Assembly (NCBI RefSeq): GCF_042683125.1
Contig: NZ_JBHUIY010000001.1
Span: 161,670 to 225,669, forward strand
Reading direction: 5' to 3'
DNA: 64,000 nt
From: Phaeospirillum tilakii
GTDB lineage: Bacteria; Pseudomonadota; Alphaproteobacteria; Rhodospirillales; Magnetospirillaceae
A model generated the notes under the pieces. The model had not been told where the DNA came from and made no database searches. It was given only the letters and a program-made list of their open reading frames with translations. Shown in pieces: positions 50,064 through 58,569 of this stretch (positions are counted from its first letter, which is position 1; each line of letters begins with the position of its first letter). The translations under genes and the position numbers were made by a program.

Positions 50064-52406
50064 ATGACAGCAACGCGCGGATGGATCGGGTTCGGGCTGG
50101 CCGGTGGGCTGGCGCTGGTGATGGCGGCGCCGGCCTCGGCCCAGTTCGCGCCGGTGGCGGCGGTGGGCTCGTCCCAGGCCGCCTCGGCCACCGCCGGGGG
50201 GATCTCCTGGGCGGCCAGTCTGGCGCTGGGGGCGCGGATGGTGGTCGATCCCGGCCGGATCGTGCCGGTCGGCGCGGTCGCGGTCGATCCCGCCGGCGGT
50301 CAGCGGATGGCGGTCGCCCTCAATGACGGCGCGATCGGCTTCTGGGACCTCGGCCGGGGCAACGAGATCCGCCGCCACTCCGCCCATCCCGGCGGTGTCG
50401 CCGCGCTCGGCCTCGGCAAGGGGCTGGCGGTGTCGGTCGGCCGTGACGGCAAGGCGCTGTCCTGGGATCCCCAGCGCGCGGTCGCCTCGGGCGAGATCGC
50501 CCTGCCGGCCGCCGCCGCCCTGGTCGCGGTGCGGCGCGACGGTTCCGGCGCAGTGCTGGCCCTGGCCGACCGCACCCTGCGCCTGTGGCAAAACGGGGCG
50601 CTCGATCCGGCCCCGCTCGGCGGCCTCGACGGCGCGCCCGCCGCCCTCAGCCTGTCCGACGACGGCGCCTGGGTGGCGGCGGCCGATCAGGCCGGGCAGG
50701 TCCGGCTGTGGTCGCTGGCCGACCGCTCCGCCCGCACCGTCGCCCTGGGTCAGCCGGTCAAGGCGCTGTTCGCCGCGCCGGGCGGCAGCGTGGTGCTGGC
50801 GGTGACGGTCGAGGGCGAGGTGCGGCGGATCGATTTCGCCCAGGGCTCGGTGGCGCGTCTGCGCTCGATCGACGAAACCGTCACCGCCGCCGCGCTCAGC
50901 CCCGATGGCAAGCTGCTGGCGGTGGCCGACCAATCCGGCGACCTGACCCTGCTGGCGGCCGCCGACGGCGAGCGGATCAAGCGGATCGGCCAGGACCATC
51001 CGCTGCGGGCGCTGGCCTTCGCCGCCGGCGGCACCGCCTTGCTGGCGGCCAACCAGGCCGGCACGGTCGGGGTGATCGACCTCGCCGCCGCCCGGCCGGT
51101 GGCCGAACTGATCGCCGGCCGCCAGGGTTGGGTGGTGATCAATCCCGACGGCAGCTTCGACAGCGCCCGCAACGCCGAGGGCGCGGTGGGGTGGCAGGCC
51201 AACGGCAAGCTGTTCGGCGCCGCCCAGTTCACCGAAAGCCATTTCGAGCCCGGCCTGCTGGCCCTGACCCTCGAACGCGTCCCCCCGGCCCAGCCGGTCA
51301 AGGTGTCGCAATCCTTCGTCGAACCGGCCGAGGTCACCATCGCCGCCCCCGCCGCCGGCGGCACCAGCGCCGAGGCGGTGGTGACCGTCACCGTCACCGC
51401 CCGCGACCTCGGCGACGGGATCGAGACGGTGCGGCTCTATCACGACGAGCGCGAGGTCGGCAGCGATTCCTCCCATGCCGGCCTCGCCTCGCCGGTGGCC
51501 GAGGGCAAGCCGGTCAGCGCCAGCTTCCAGGTCACCCTCCATCCCGGCGACAATCAGCTGTCGGCGGTGGCGGTCGGCCGCGGCCACGTCGCCAGCAGGC
51601 CGGCGGCGCTCCATCTCGCTTATGCCGGCCAGGGCGTCCAGCCGGTGCTGCATGTGCTGGCGGTCGGCATCAACGACTATCGCAACCCGGCGCTGTCGCT
51701 CAATTACGGCGTGCCCGACGCCCAGGGCATCGCCAAGTTCTTCTCGGCCGACGCCGCCGGCCGCGCCCCGTTCTCCAAGGTCGAGGTCACCAGCCTGACC
51801 AACAATCAGGTGATGCGCGAATCCCTGCTGTCGGCGCTGGCCGGGCTGGAAAAGGCCGCGCCCGAGGATACGGTGGTGGTCTATCTCGCCGGCCACGGCG
51901 ACACCCGCAATGACCAGTGGTACTACATCCCCTACGACGTCACCGCGCCGGAACAGAGCGACCAGCTCCGCCAGCGCGGCCTGTCGAACCAGGAACTGCA
52001 CGCGGCGCTGCAACGCATTCCGGCGCTGAAGGTGCTGCTGCTGATCGATGCCTGCAAGTCGGGCGCCGCCGTCACCGCCCGCCAGCAGGGGTTCGAATCG
52101 CGCAAATCGCTGGTGCGGCTGGCCCGCGTCGCCGGGACCCACATCGTCGCCGCCGCCGCCAAGGAACAATACGCGGTCGAACTGGCCGATGTCGGCCATG
52201 GCGCCTTCACCTACGCCCTGTTGCAGGGGCTGGCCGGCAAGGCGGCGGGCGGGCAGGGACAGACCGTTACCGTTCGCTCGCTGGTCGGTTTCGTCGAGGA
52301 TTATCTCCCCGAGGTCAGCAGCCGGGGCGGCGACGATCCGCAATATCCGGTGGCGGATTCACGCGGGGTCGATTTTCCGCTGTCGGTGGCCTCGGCTCGG
52401 CCCTGA
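50064..52406 (+). CDS. Exported WD40-caspase (metacaspase-like) fusion protein
   Basis: 780 residues. Signal peptide 1-27 (A-S-A-Q). WD40-like beta-propeller over about 60-390, with blades such as A-A-L-S-P-D-G-K-L-L-A-V-A-D. An Ig-like beta domain is near 410-520 (V-S-Q-S-F-V-E-P-A-E-V-T). The C14 caspase domain from about 530 has catalytic His in L-A-G-H-G-D near 612 and Cys in I-D-A-C-K-S-G near 663, both complete. Such proteins are presumed periplasmic or surface proteases; substrate and role are unknown. ATG follows AGGAGAGG. It stands alone behind the AT-rich region. Confidence 0.88.
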   Translation: MTATRGWIGFGLAGGLALVMAAPASAQFAPVAAVGSSQAASATAGGISWAASLALGARMVVDPGRIVPVGAVAVDPAGGQRMAVALNDGAIGFWDLGRGNEIRRHSAHPGGVAALGLGKGLAVSVGRDGKALSWDPQRAVASGEIALPAAAALVAVRRDGSGAVLALADRTLRLWQNGALDPAPLGGLDGAPAALSLSDDGAWVAAADQAGQVRLWSLADRSARTVALGQPVKALFAAPGGSVVLAVTVEGEVRRIDFAQGSVARLRSIDETVTAAALSPDGKLLAVADQSGDLTLLAAADGERIKRIGQDHPLRALAFAAGGTALLAANQAGTVGVIDLAAARPVAELIAGRQGWVVINPDGSFDSARNAEGAVGWQANGKLFGAAQFTESHFEPGLLALTLERVPPAQPVKVSQSFVEPAEVTIAAPAAGGTSAEAVVTVTVTARDLGDGIETVRLYHDEREVGSDSSHAGLASPVAEGKPVSASFQVTLHPGDNQLSAVAVGRGHVASRPAALHLAYAGQGVQPVLHVLAVGINDYRNPALSLNYGVPDAQGIAKFFSADAAGRAPFSKVEVTSLTNNQVMRESLLSALAGLEKAAPEDTVVVYLAGHGDTRNDQWYYIPYDVTAPEQSDQLRQRGLSNQELHAALQRIPALKVLLLIDACKSGAAVTARQQGFESRKSLVRLARVAGTHIVAAAAKEQYAVELADVGHGAFTYALLQGLAGKAAGGQGQTVTVRSLVGFVEDYLPEVSSRGGDDPQYPVADSRGVDFPLSVASARP

Positions 52407-52415
52407 CCGCCCTTC

Positions 52416-52477
52416 GCCGGGCTGCCGCCCGGACCCGCTTCGGGGAGCGGCGCTCCCCGAAACCCCTCCCTTTTTCG
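52416..52477. repeat. Family B-like hairpin pair
   Basis: GCCGGGCTGCCGCCCGGACCC then CGGGGAGCGGCGCTCCCCG and AAACCCCTCCCTTTTT. The two stems lie between the convergent caspase and PhlG-like genes; the final T-run makes the second hairpin a fair plus-strand terminator. Confidence 0.65.
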
Positions 52478-52490
52478 GGGCGTTGGGGCT

Positions 52491-53204
52491 TCACCACAAC
52501 AGCGGCACCTCGTCGCGGTTGGCTTGGTCGCCCCAGTACAGCGAGGGCAGCAGCTTCGACAGATAACGGAACTCGGTATGGCAATGCTGGAGCAGCCCGA
52601 AGCCGATGGCGTCGGGCAAAGGGTGGCCGGTGGCGCCCGCGTTCTGGCCGAGAATGAAGCGGCTTCTCAGCACGGCGCCATAGCTGGTGTCGCGCACCAC
52701 ATGGACCATCTGGCCGTCGGTCGGGTCGCCGTTGGCGTCGAGCGCCACCGCCGCGCCGAAGCCGATGCGCGCGTAAACCACGGTGGAGACGTCTTGGTTG
52801 GCGATGGCCTGACGGTAGGCCTCTTCGGCAAAGATCTCGGTCGGCTGATGGAACTTGATGATCGCGGGAACGGGGGGAATGTCGCCCAGGGCTTCGACGG
52901 CGCGAATGGTCGCGCCGACATAGCTTTTTCCCTTCCGCCAATGCTGGTCCCAGCCGTGGTGCGCGACATGGTCGAGCGGATGCCACCAGTTCAGATGCTG
53001 GTCGGTGTCGAACTGCTTGAACCACCAATCGAGCATCCGTCCCTTGCAGCCGTGCAGGTCGGTCCGCACCGCCACCACCAGCGCACCGCTTTCCAGCCGG
53101 CTGAGGCCGGTTTCGAGGCGAAGCGGGGCGGGGTCCAGCAGGTCGTCGATATAGGCCATGCCCGCTCGGGCCGCATCCGGGGGAGGGTTCGCATTGCTGG
53201 TCAT
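52491..53204 (-). CDS. PhlG-like (2,4-diacetylphloroglucinol hydrolase family) protein
   Basis: 237 residues. The metal-site pattern W-W-H-P-L-D-H-V-A-H-H-G-W near 73-85, followed by P-T-E-I-F near 120 and a late H-C-H-T-E-F near 206, matches the zinc-dependent carbon-carbon hydrolases of the DAPG hydrolase family. It may break acyl-phloroglucinol-like compounds or another aromatic ketone. Divergent from a TetR regulator with a perfect shared operator, so expression is probably induced by the substrate. Confidence 0.8.
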   Translation of the reverse strand: MTSNANPPPDAARAGMAYIDDLLDPAPLRLETGLSRLESGALVVAVRTDLHGCKGRMLDWWFKQFDTDQHLNWWHPLDHVAHHGWDQHWRKGKSYVGATIRAVEALGDIPPVPAIIKFHQPTEIFAEEAYRQAIANQDVSTVVYARIGFGAAVALDANGDPTDGQMVHVVRDTSYGAVLRSRFILGQNAGATGHPLPDAIGFGLLQHCHTEFRYLSKLLPSLYWGDQANRDEVPLLW

Positions 53205-53219
53205 GGGAGATCACCTCGC

Positions 53220-53250
53220 TATTTAGGAAACGTTGATCGTTTCCTAAATA
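53220..53250. promoter_or_regulatory. Perfect 13-bp-arm operator between PhlG-like and TetR genes
   Basis: TATTTAGGAAACG at 53220-53232 and CGTTTCCTAAATA at 53238-53250 are exact inverted repeats with 5 bases between. It starts 15 bases upstream of the hydrolase start and ends 42 bases before the TetR start, so it overlaps both promoters. Very likely the binding site of the adjacent TetR protein. Confidence 0.85.
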
Positions 53251-53292
53251 TGGGGTATGCCGGGACGGGCGTTTTGTCAAACGGAGAATTCC

Positions 53293-53931
53293 TTGTCGGA
53301 AACCACGCCGAAGCCGCGAGGCCGGCCGCCGCTGGCGGAGGAGGTGCTGCGGGGGAAGGTGGTCGAGGCCGCCACGCACCTGATCCTGACCCAAGGCTAT
53401 CCGGCCATGACGATGGAAGCGGTGGCGCAGCAGGCCAAAATCGCCAAGAAAACGGTTTACCGGTTCGCGGCCAGCCGCGAAGAGCTGATCGGGCTCATCG
53501 TCGCCAACTGGACCGATGCCTTTCCGCCCGCCTTCGCCGCCGACGCCACCGATCCCGCCGAGGCGATTCGTGTCCTTGAAAACCTCCTGGTGCTGATCGC
53601 GCAACGGGTTCTGACGGCGGAAGCCGTCGGCCTGTTCCGGCTGCTGGTCCATGACCTGCCGGGCCGCGACGCGGTGCTGGCGATCTACGGCCGTAATGGG
53701 ATCGAGCGTTCGCGCGGCCTGCTGAGCGACTGGCTGGCGCGCCACCGCTCGCGCGGCGTGCTCGGGATGGCTGATCCCGCGCTGGCGGCCGACCTGATCC
53801 TGTCGATGGTGGTGGCCGAACCGCTGCGGCGGATCGCGATCGGGATCGCGGAGCCGCAACCGGCCTGGGACATCCGCCCCCGCGTGCGGGCAGCCCTCGA
53901 CCTGTTGAAGCTTGGAGGACCCGAAACCTGA
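53293..53931 (+). CDS. TetR-family transcriptional regulator
   Basis: 212 residues. N-terminal helix-turn-helix A-T-H-L-I-L-T-Q-G-Y-P-A-M-T-M-E-A-V-A-Q-Q-A then I-A-K-K-T-V-Y-R-F near 25-58; a C-terminal ligand-binding helical domain follows. TTG 53293 was chosen because GGAG lies 7 bases upstream. The ATG at 53257 is only 6 bases from the operator and has no ribosome site. It should repress the PhlG-like gene and itself. Confidence 0.9.
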   Translation: MSETTPKPRGRPPLAEEVLRGKVVEAATHLILTQGYPAMTMEAVAQQAKIAKKTVYRFAASREELIGLIVANWTDAFPPAFAADATDPAEAIRVLENLLVLIAQRVLTAEAVGLFRLLVHDLPGRDAVLAIYGRNGIERSRGLLSDWLARHRSRGVLGMADPALAADLILSMVVAEPLRRIAIGIAEPQPAWDIRPRVRAALDLLKLGGPET

Positions 53932-53986
53932 TCCGGCTCGCTTCAACGCCGTGAAGGACGGACGCCAGCCGCGCCCGTCCTCCACA

Positions 53987-54033
53987 GGGTTCCAAGGGCC
54001 TTGCGGCCCTTGGCTTGTGTGGGCAGAGCCCAC
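53987..54033. repeat. Family A repeat, single unit (A8)
   Basis: GGGTTCCAAGGGCCTTGC, then GGCCCTTGG and TTGTGTGGGCAGAGCCCAC. There is no partner. It lies between the convergent TetR and permease genes and is followed by a T-run on the plus strand. Confidence 0.85.
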
Positions 54034-54056
54034 GTCTTGTTTTTTTGTCCCTGTCC

Positions 54057-55478
54057 TCAGTCGGCCAGGGTGCGGGCTTCGAGATTGGCGGCGTCGAAGC
54101 TGGTGCCGGCCAGCAGCGAGTCGCTTTCCGCGCTGTCGCGCAGGCTGCCGGTGAAGTGGTAGAACACCGCGCCGAGGACGAACAGGGCGCAGAACAGCCC
54201 GAACACCACCGCGTTGAAGTAGATCATCGTCACCAGGGCGAGCAGGGCGGTGCCAAGGGCGATGGCCGGGAACACCGGATAGAACGGCGCGGCGAACGGC
54301 CGGGCCAGGCCGGGCTCGCTCTGGCGCAGCTTGAACAGGGCGGCCATCGACAGGATGTACATCACCAGGGCGCCGAAGGCCGACATGGTGACGATGTTGG
54401 CGGTCAGCGGCTGGCCGCCGATCTGGATCAGCTCGTCGGAGAAGATCGCGGCGATGCCGACCACGCCGCCGGCGAGGATCGCCTTGACCGGGGTCTTGGT
54501 GGTGGGGTTGAGCACGGCGAAGGCGGGCGGCAGGAAGCCGGCGCGGGCCAGGGCGAAGATCTGGCGCGAATAGCCCATGATGATGCCGTGGAACGAGGCG
54601 ATCAGGCCGAACAGGCCGATGAACACCAGCATGTGCAGCCAGCCCGAATCCGCGCCGACCACGATCTTCATCGCCTGGGGCAGCGGGTCGTTGACGTTGG
54701 CGAGCGTGCTCCAGTCGCCGACGCCGCCGGCCATCACCATCGTGCCGAAGGCCAGCACCACCAGGGTCAGGATGCCGGCGATGTAGGCGATCGGCACGGT
54801 GCGCGACGGATTGCGGGTTTCCTCGGCGGCCATCGCCGCGCCCTCGATGGCGAGGAAGAACCAGATCGCGAACGGCATCGCCGCGAAGATCCCCGACAGC
54901 GAGGCCGACGAGAAGGTTTCGCTGCCGGCCCAGCCGTTGGCGACGAAATTGGCCCAGGAGAAGCCGGGCGACACCACCCCCATGAACACCAGCAATTCGA
55001 TGATCGCCAGCAGGGTGATGAACAGCTCGAAGGTGGCGGCGATGGTCACCCCGGCGATGTTGAGCCCCATGAACACCACATAGGCCCCGACCGCCGCCAG
55101 CTTGGGGTCGAGCCCGGGGAACTGGACGTTGAGGTAGGAGCCGATCGCCAGCGCGATCGCCGGGGGGGCGAACACGAATTCAACCAGGGTGGCGAGGCCG
55201 GCGAGGAAGCCGCCGAGCGGGCCGAAGGCGCGGTAGGAATAGGCGAACGGGCCGCCGGCATGGGGGATCGCGGTGGTCAGCTCGGTGAAGCTGAAGATGA
55301 AGGTGGTGTACATCAGGGCGATCAGCACGGTGGTGACCAGGAACCCGAGGGTTCCCGCCGCCGCCCAGCCATAGGACCAGCCGAAATATTCGCCGGAGAT
55401 CACCAGGCCGACGGCGATGCCCCACAGATGCAGCCCGGTCAGGCTGCGGTTCAGCACGGTTTTCGAGGGGTTGGACAT
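54057..55478 (-). CDS. eat: Ethanolamine permease (APC family)
   Basis: 473 residues with twelve membrane segments. The opening V-L-N-R-S-L-T-G-L-H-L-W-G-I-A-V-G-L-V-I-S-G-E-Y is typical of the ethanolamine permease branch of the amino acid-polyamine-organocation superfamily. E-E-T-R-N-P-S-R-T-V-P near 230 and a G-Y-S-R-Q-I-F-A-L-A-R near 325 are family motifs. It is the last gene of the eutB-eutC-permease unit, which fits uptake of the EutBC substrate. Confidence 0.92.
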   Translation of the reverse strand: MSNPSKTVLNRSLTGLHLWGIAVGLVISGEYFGWSYGWAAAGTLGFLVTTVLIALMYTTFIFSFTELTTAIPHAGGPFAYSYRAFGPLGGFLAGLATLVEFVFAPPAIALAIGSYLNVQFPGLDPKLAAVGAYVVFMGLNIAGVTIAATFELFITLLAIIELLVFMGVVSPGFSWANFVANGWAGSETFSSASLSGIFAAMPFAIWFFLAIEGAAMAAEETRNPSRTVPIAYIAGILTLVVLAFGTMVMAGGVGDWSTLANVNDPLPQAMKIVVGADSGWLHMLVFIGLFGLIASFHGIIMGYSRQIFALARAGFLPPAFAVLNPTTKTPVKAILAGGVVGIAAIFSDELIQIGGQPLTANIVTMSAFGALVMYILSMAALFKLRQSEPGLARPFAAPFYPVFPAIALGTALLALVTMIYFNAVVFGLFCALFVLGAVFYHFTGSLRDSAESDSLLAGTSFDAANLEARTLAD

Positions 55479-55510
55479 GAGTGAGGTTCCTTGCGACAGG
55501 CAGGGGAGGA

Positions 55511-56305
55511 TCAGGAGGAGACGGAAGAGAGGAGGGTGGGGGCGGCCGGTGCCGCCGTCAGGGCGGCGTCGGCATCCTCCTTGAGGTCGATGCCGGTCAG
55601 GCCGAGCCGCCGCGCCGCGCCGGCCAGCCAGGCCAGCTTGGCGGCGGCGCGGGCGGGGGGCAGCCCGGCGCCGTGGACGTTGGAGATGCAGTTGCGTTCG
55701 GAATCCCGCCGCCCCGGGCGGGGATCCCAGGTCAGGTAGATCCCGAGCGAATCCGCCGAGGTCAGGCCGGGCCGCTCGCCGATCAGCACCGCGACCTGCC
55801 GCGCGCCGAGCGCGGCGCCGATCGGGTCGCCCAGCGCCACCCGGGCCTGCTCGGCCAGCACCAGCGGCGCCAGCCGCCAGCCCGGCAGCAGCGGCAGCAG
55901 CGCGGCCAGCACCGGGGCGGCCCAGGCCTGGATCGCCGCCGCCGACAGGCCGTCGCCGATCACCACCGCGAGATCCCAGTCGCCGGCCGCCGGCAGGGTG
56001 GCGCCGGCCGGATCGAGCCGGCGGCCGAGGTCGGGCCGGCGCAGATAGGTATCGCGGTCGGGGGCGGCGCTCTTCACCCGCACCGCCCGGCCCGACGGCC
56101 AGGGCGGCAGCTCGGCCTCCAGCCGGTCCCAATCGACCCGGCCATGGACGGCGTCGCGGGCGCCGGCATGGGCGAGCTGGAAATCGAGCCGGGCCGCCAG
56201 CGGGGCGGCGTCGCCGGCGCGGCCGAGGCCGATGCGGGCGCGGGTGGCGGCGCGGAAGCGGGCGAACGGGTCGAGCGCCGGCGGGGTGTTGCGGTCGTCG
56301 GTCAT
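55511..56305 (-). CDS. eutC: Ethanolamine ammonia-lyase small subunit
   Basis: 264 residues; with EutB it converts ethanolamine to acetaldehyde and ammonia using adenosylcobalamin. R-A-A-T-R-A-R-I-G-L-G-R-A-G near 18-31 and Q-L-A-H-A-G-A-R-D-A-V near 43 are family motifs; V-I-G-D-G-L-S-A-A-A and L-I-G-E-R-P-G-L are cobalamin-side blocks, and R-N-C-I-S-N-V-H-G-A-G is near the end. Ammonia release gives a nitrogen source. Confidence 0.95.
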   Translation of the reverse strand: MTDDRNTPPALDPFARFRAATRARIGLGRAGDAAPLAARLDFQLAHAGARDAVHGRVDWDRLEAELPPWPSGRAVRVKSAAPDRDTYLRRPDLGRRLDPAGATLPAAGDWDLAVVIGDGLSAAAIQAWAAPVLAALLPLLPGWRLAPLVLAEQARVALGDPIGAALGARQVAVLIGERPGLTSADSLGIYLTWDPRPGRRDSERNCISNVHGAGLPPARAAAKLAWLAGAARRLGLTGIDLKEDADAALTAAPAAPTLLSSVSS

Positions 56306-56307
56306 GG

Positions 56308-57702
56308 TCAGCGCCCTCCCTGGGCCAGCAGGGCGCGCACCGGGCCGGCGGCGGAATCGAGCGGCGCCAGCCGCCCGTCCGGGGCCAGCATCCCCATCCG
56401 GTCGAGCCAGGACTCGAATTCGGGGGCGGGGCGCAGGCCGAGGCGGTGACGCAGGCCGAGCAGATCGTGATAGCTGAGGCTCTGGTAATTGAGCATCACG
56501 TCGTCGCCGCCCGGCACCGCGATCAGGAAGGTGATGCCGGCGGTGCCGAGCAGGGTGGCCAGCACGTCCATGTCGTCCTGGTCGGCCTCGGCGTGGTTGG
56601 TGTAGCAGACGTCGAGTCCCATCGGCAGGCCGAGCAGCTTGCCGCAGCAATGGTCTTCGAGCCCGGCGCGGATGATCTGCTTGGAATCGTACAGATATTC
56701 CGGCCCGATGAAGCCGACCACGCTGTTGACGAGCAGGGGGGAGAACGCCCGCGCCACCCCGTGCGCCCGCGCCTCCAGCGTCTGTTGGTCGATGCCGTGA
56801 TGGGCGTCGGCCGACAGGGCGCTGCCCTGGCCGGTCTCGAAATACATCACGTTGTCGCCGACCGTGCCGCGCCCGAGCGACCGCGCCGCCGCCTCGGCCT
56901 CGGCCAGCAGGGCCAGACTGACGCCGAAGCCGCGATTGGCCGCCTCGGTGCCGGCGATGCTCTGGAACACCAGATCGACCGGGGCGCCGCGCTCGATCGC
57001 CCGCAGGCTGTTGGTGACGTGGGTCAGCACGCAGCTCTGGGTCGGGATGGCGAAGCGTTGCCGCACCTCGTCGAGCATCTCCAGCAGGGTGACGCAGTCG
57101 GCGACATTGTCGCTGGCCGGGTTGATCCCGATCACCGCGTCGCCGATGCCGAACAGCAGCCCGTCGAGGGTGGCGGCGGCGATGCCGAGCGGATCGTCGG
57201 TGGGGTGGTTGGGTTGCAGCCGCGAGCCGAGCCGGCCGGGCAGGCCGAGGGTCGAGCGAAAGGCGGTGACCACCCGGCACTTGCCGGCCACCGCCAGCAG
57301 GTCGGCATTGCCCATCAGCTTGGTCGCCGCCGCCACCATTTCCGGGGTCAGGCCGGGCGCCAGCGCCGCCAGCGTCTCGGGGGTGGCGTCATAGGACAGC
57401 AGCCAGTCGCGGAAGCCGCCGACCGTCAGCGCCGCCACCGGCCCCAGCGCGGCGCGGTCGGCGCCGTCCTGGATCAGCCGGGTCACCTCGTCTTCCTCGT
57501 AGGGGATCAGCGCCTCGTCGAGGAAGGTGGTCAGCGGCAGGTCGGCCAGCACCATCCGCGCCGCCACCCGGCGCTTTTCGCTGTCGGCGGCGATCCCGGC
57601 CAGCTCGTCACCCGAGCGGCGCGGCGAGGCGCAGGCCATCACACCGGCCAGATCCTTGAAAACGTGGCGTTCGCCCCCGGCGATCACCGCAAAGCGCGAC
57701 AT
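56308..57702 (-). CDS. eutB: Ethanolamine ammonia-lyase large subunit
   Basis: 464 residues, full family length. N-terminal Lys-rich region, then P-N-H-P-T-D-D near 180, V-I-G-I-N-P-A-S-D-N near 209 and the catalytic TIM barrel with M-Y-F-E-T-G-Q-G-S near 300. C-Y-T-N-H-A-E-A-D-Q-D-D is near 365. ATG 57702 is the only start giving M-S-R-F-A-V. Heads the eutB-eutC-permease operon; no microcompartment shell genes are nearby. Confidence 0.96.
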   Translation of the reverse strand: MSRFAVIAGGERHVFKDLAGVMACASPRRSGDELAGIAADSEKRRVAARMVLADLPLTTFLDEALIPYEEDEVTRLIQDGADRAALGPVAALTVGGFRDWLLSYDATPETLAALAPGLTPEMVAAATKLMGNADLLAVAGKCRVVTAFRSTLGLPGRLGSRLQPNHPTDDPLGIAAATLDGLLFGIGDAVIGINPASDNVADCVTLLEMLDEVRQRFAIPTQSCVLTHVTNSLRAIERGAPVDLVFQSIAGTEAANRGFGVSLALLAEAEAAARSLGRGTVGDNVMYFETGQGSALSADAHHGIDQQTLEARAHGVARAFSPLLVNSVVGFIGPEYLYDSKQIIRAGLEDHCCGKLLGLPMGLDVCYTNHAEADQDDMDVLATLLGTAGITFLIAVPGGDDVMLNYQSLSYHDLLGLRHRLGLRPAPEFESWLDRMGMLAPDGRLAPLDSAAGPVRALLAQGGR

Positions 57703-57805
57703 GAGGCGGCTCCTGCGTGGCTCGATCTTCGCCACGATCATGCCAGCCGTCGGCCCACCCCGCTTGACCTTGCAGCACAAAGTTTGGGCGCGCTTCGTCT
57801 GTGCC

Positions 57806-57852
57806 CAAAAATAGGGCTGGTTGTTGGGCTTTCGTCCCAACCCAACCGGGGC
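57806..57852. repeat. Family C partial repeat
   Basis: TTGTTGGGCTTTCGTCCCAACCC then AACCGGGGCGATG, the truncated family C unit joined directly to the following family A pair. It is on the plus strand in the orientation of the copy at 21462. Confidence 0.65.
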
Positions 57853-57855
57853 GAT

Positions 57856-58018
57856 GTGGGCTCCGCCCACCCCCGCCAAGGGCCGGAAGGCCCTTGGAAC
57901 CCCTTGATGGTCGGGCGCGGAGTGGCCTGTCAGCTTGGGCGCGGGTGCTTGCCGCGCGAAGGGCAGGGAAAGGGTTCCAAGGGCCTTGCGGCCCTTGGCG
58001 GGTGCGGGCAGAGCCCGC
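57856..58018. repeat. Family A inverted repeat pair (A9)
   Basis: The units at 57856-57903 and 57972-58018 face each other across about 68 bases that include the CCGCGCGAAGGGCAGGGAAAG extension shared with copies at 3356 and 24879. They fill the space between the mop terminator and the eutB leader. Confidence 0.9.
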
Positions 58019-58053
58019 CAAAAAACAAGGCCCCGGCACGATGGCCGGGGCCC
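58019..58053 (-). terminator. Rho-independent terminator of mop
   Basis: Stem GGCCCCGGC (58029-58037) with GCCGGGGCC (58044-58052), then on the minus strand TTGTTTTTT. It lies 29 bases after the mop stop. Confidence 0.85.
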
Positions 58054-58081
58054 TGGGACCGGTTGTGGGACCGGGGGAAAC

Positions 58082-58498
58082 TTACTTGGCGATGATCACT
58101 TCCGACGACTTGGCGATCGCCTCGACCTTGGCGCCGACGGCGAGGGCGAGGTCATCGACCGCCTCGTTGGAGATCAGCGAGGTCACGGTCTGACCGCCGA
58201 TGTCGATCTTGACCTTGGCGACGATCTGGCCCTTGGTGACGCCGGTCACGGTGCCGGCCAGGATGTTGCGGGCGCTGATCTTGATGCCCGCCGCGCCCTT
58301 GGCGACGATCACTTCCGACGATTTGATGATCGCTTCGACCTTGTCGCCGACGGCGAGGGCGAGATCGTCCACCGCTTCGTTGGAAATCACCGAGGTCACG
58401 GTCTGACCGCCGATATCGACCTTCACCTTGGCGACGATCTGCCCCTTGGTCACTTCGGTCACTTTGCCGGCCAGGACATTGCGAGCGCTGAGTGTCAT
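58082..58498 (-). CDS. Molybdenum-pterin-binding protein, tandem Mop (molbindin)
   Basis: 138 residues made of two Mop/TOBE domains of about 67 residues: S-A-R-N-V-L-A-G-K-V and S-A-R-N-I-L-A-G-T-V each start a copy. Both share K-G-Q-I-V-A-K-V-K-x-D-I-G-G-Q and end S-S-E-V-I. Molbindins of this form bind molybdate or tungstate and may store or sense it in the cytoplasm. It has its own near-consensus promoter, GGAGAGG ribosome site and strong terminator. Confidence 0.93.
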   Translation of the reverse strand: MTLSARNVLAGKVTEVTKGQIVAKVKVDIGGQTVTSVISNEAVDDLALAVGDKVEAIIKSSEVIVAKGAAGIKISARNILAGTVTGVTKGQIVAKVKIDIGGQTVTSLISNEAVDDLALAVGAKVEAIAKSSEVIIAK

Positions 58499-58541
58499 AA
58501 CCCTCTCCTTTGGACGCAGGCCTAAAACGATTGATGGGGTT

Positions 58542-58569
58542 ATTGTAGGACCATGCCCTGCTCAGTCAA
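58542..58569 (-). promoter_or_regulatory. Sigma-70 promoter of mop
   Basis: On the minus strand TTGACT (58564-58569) and TACAAT (58542-58547) are 16 bases apart; transcription would start near 58535 and the ribosome site AGGAGAGGG follows. One of the few near-consensus promoters seen in the window. Confidence 0.75.

Noticed and set aside
49873..50067. Small ORF with hydrophobic segment upstream of the caspase gene
   Set aside because: Start has no ribosome site, composition follows the AT-rich patch, and it overlaps the true start of the next gene.
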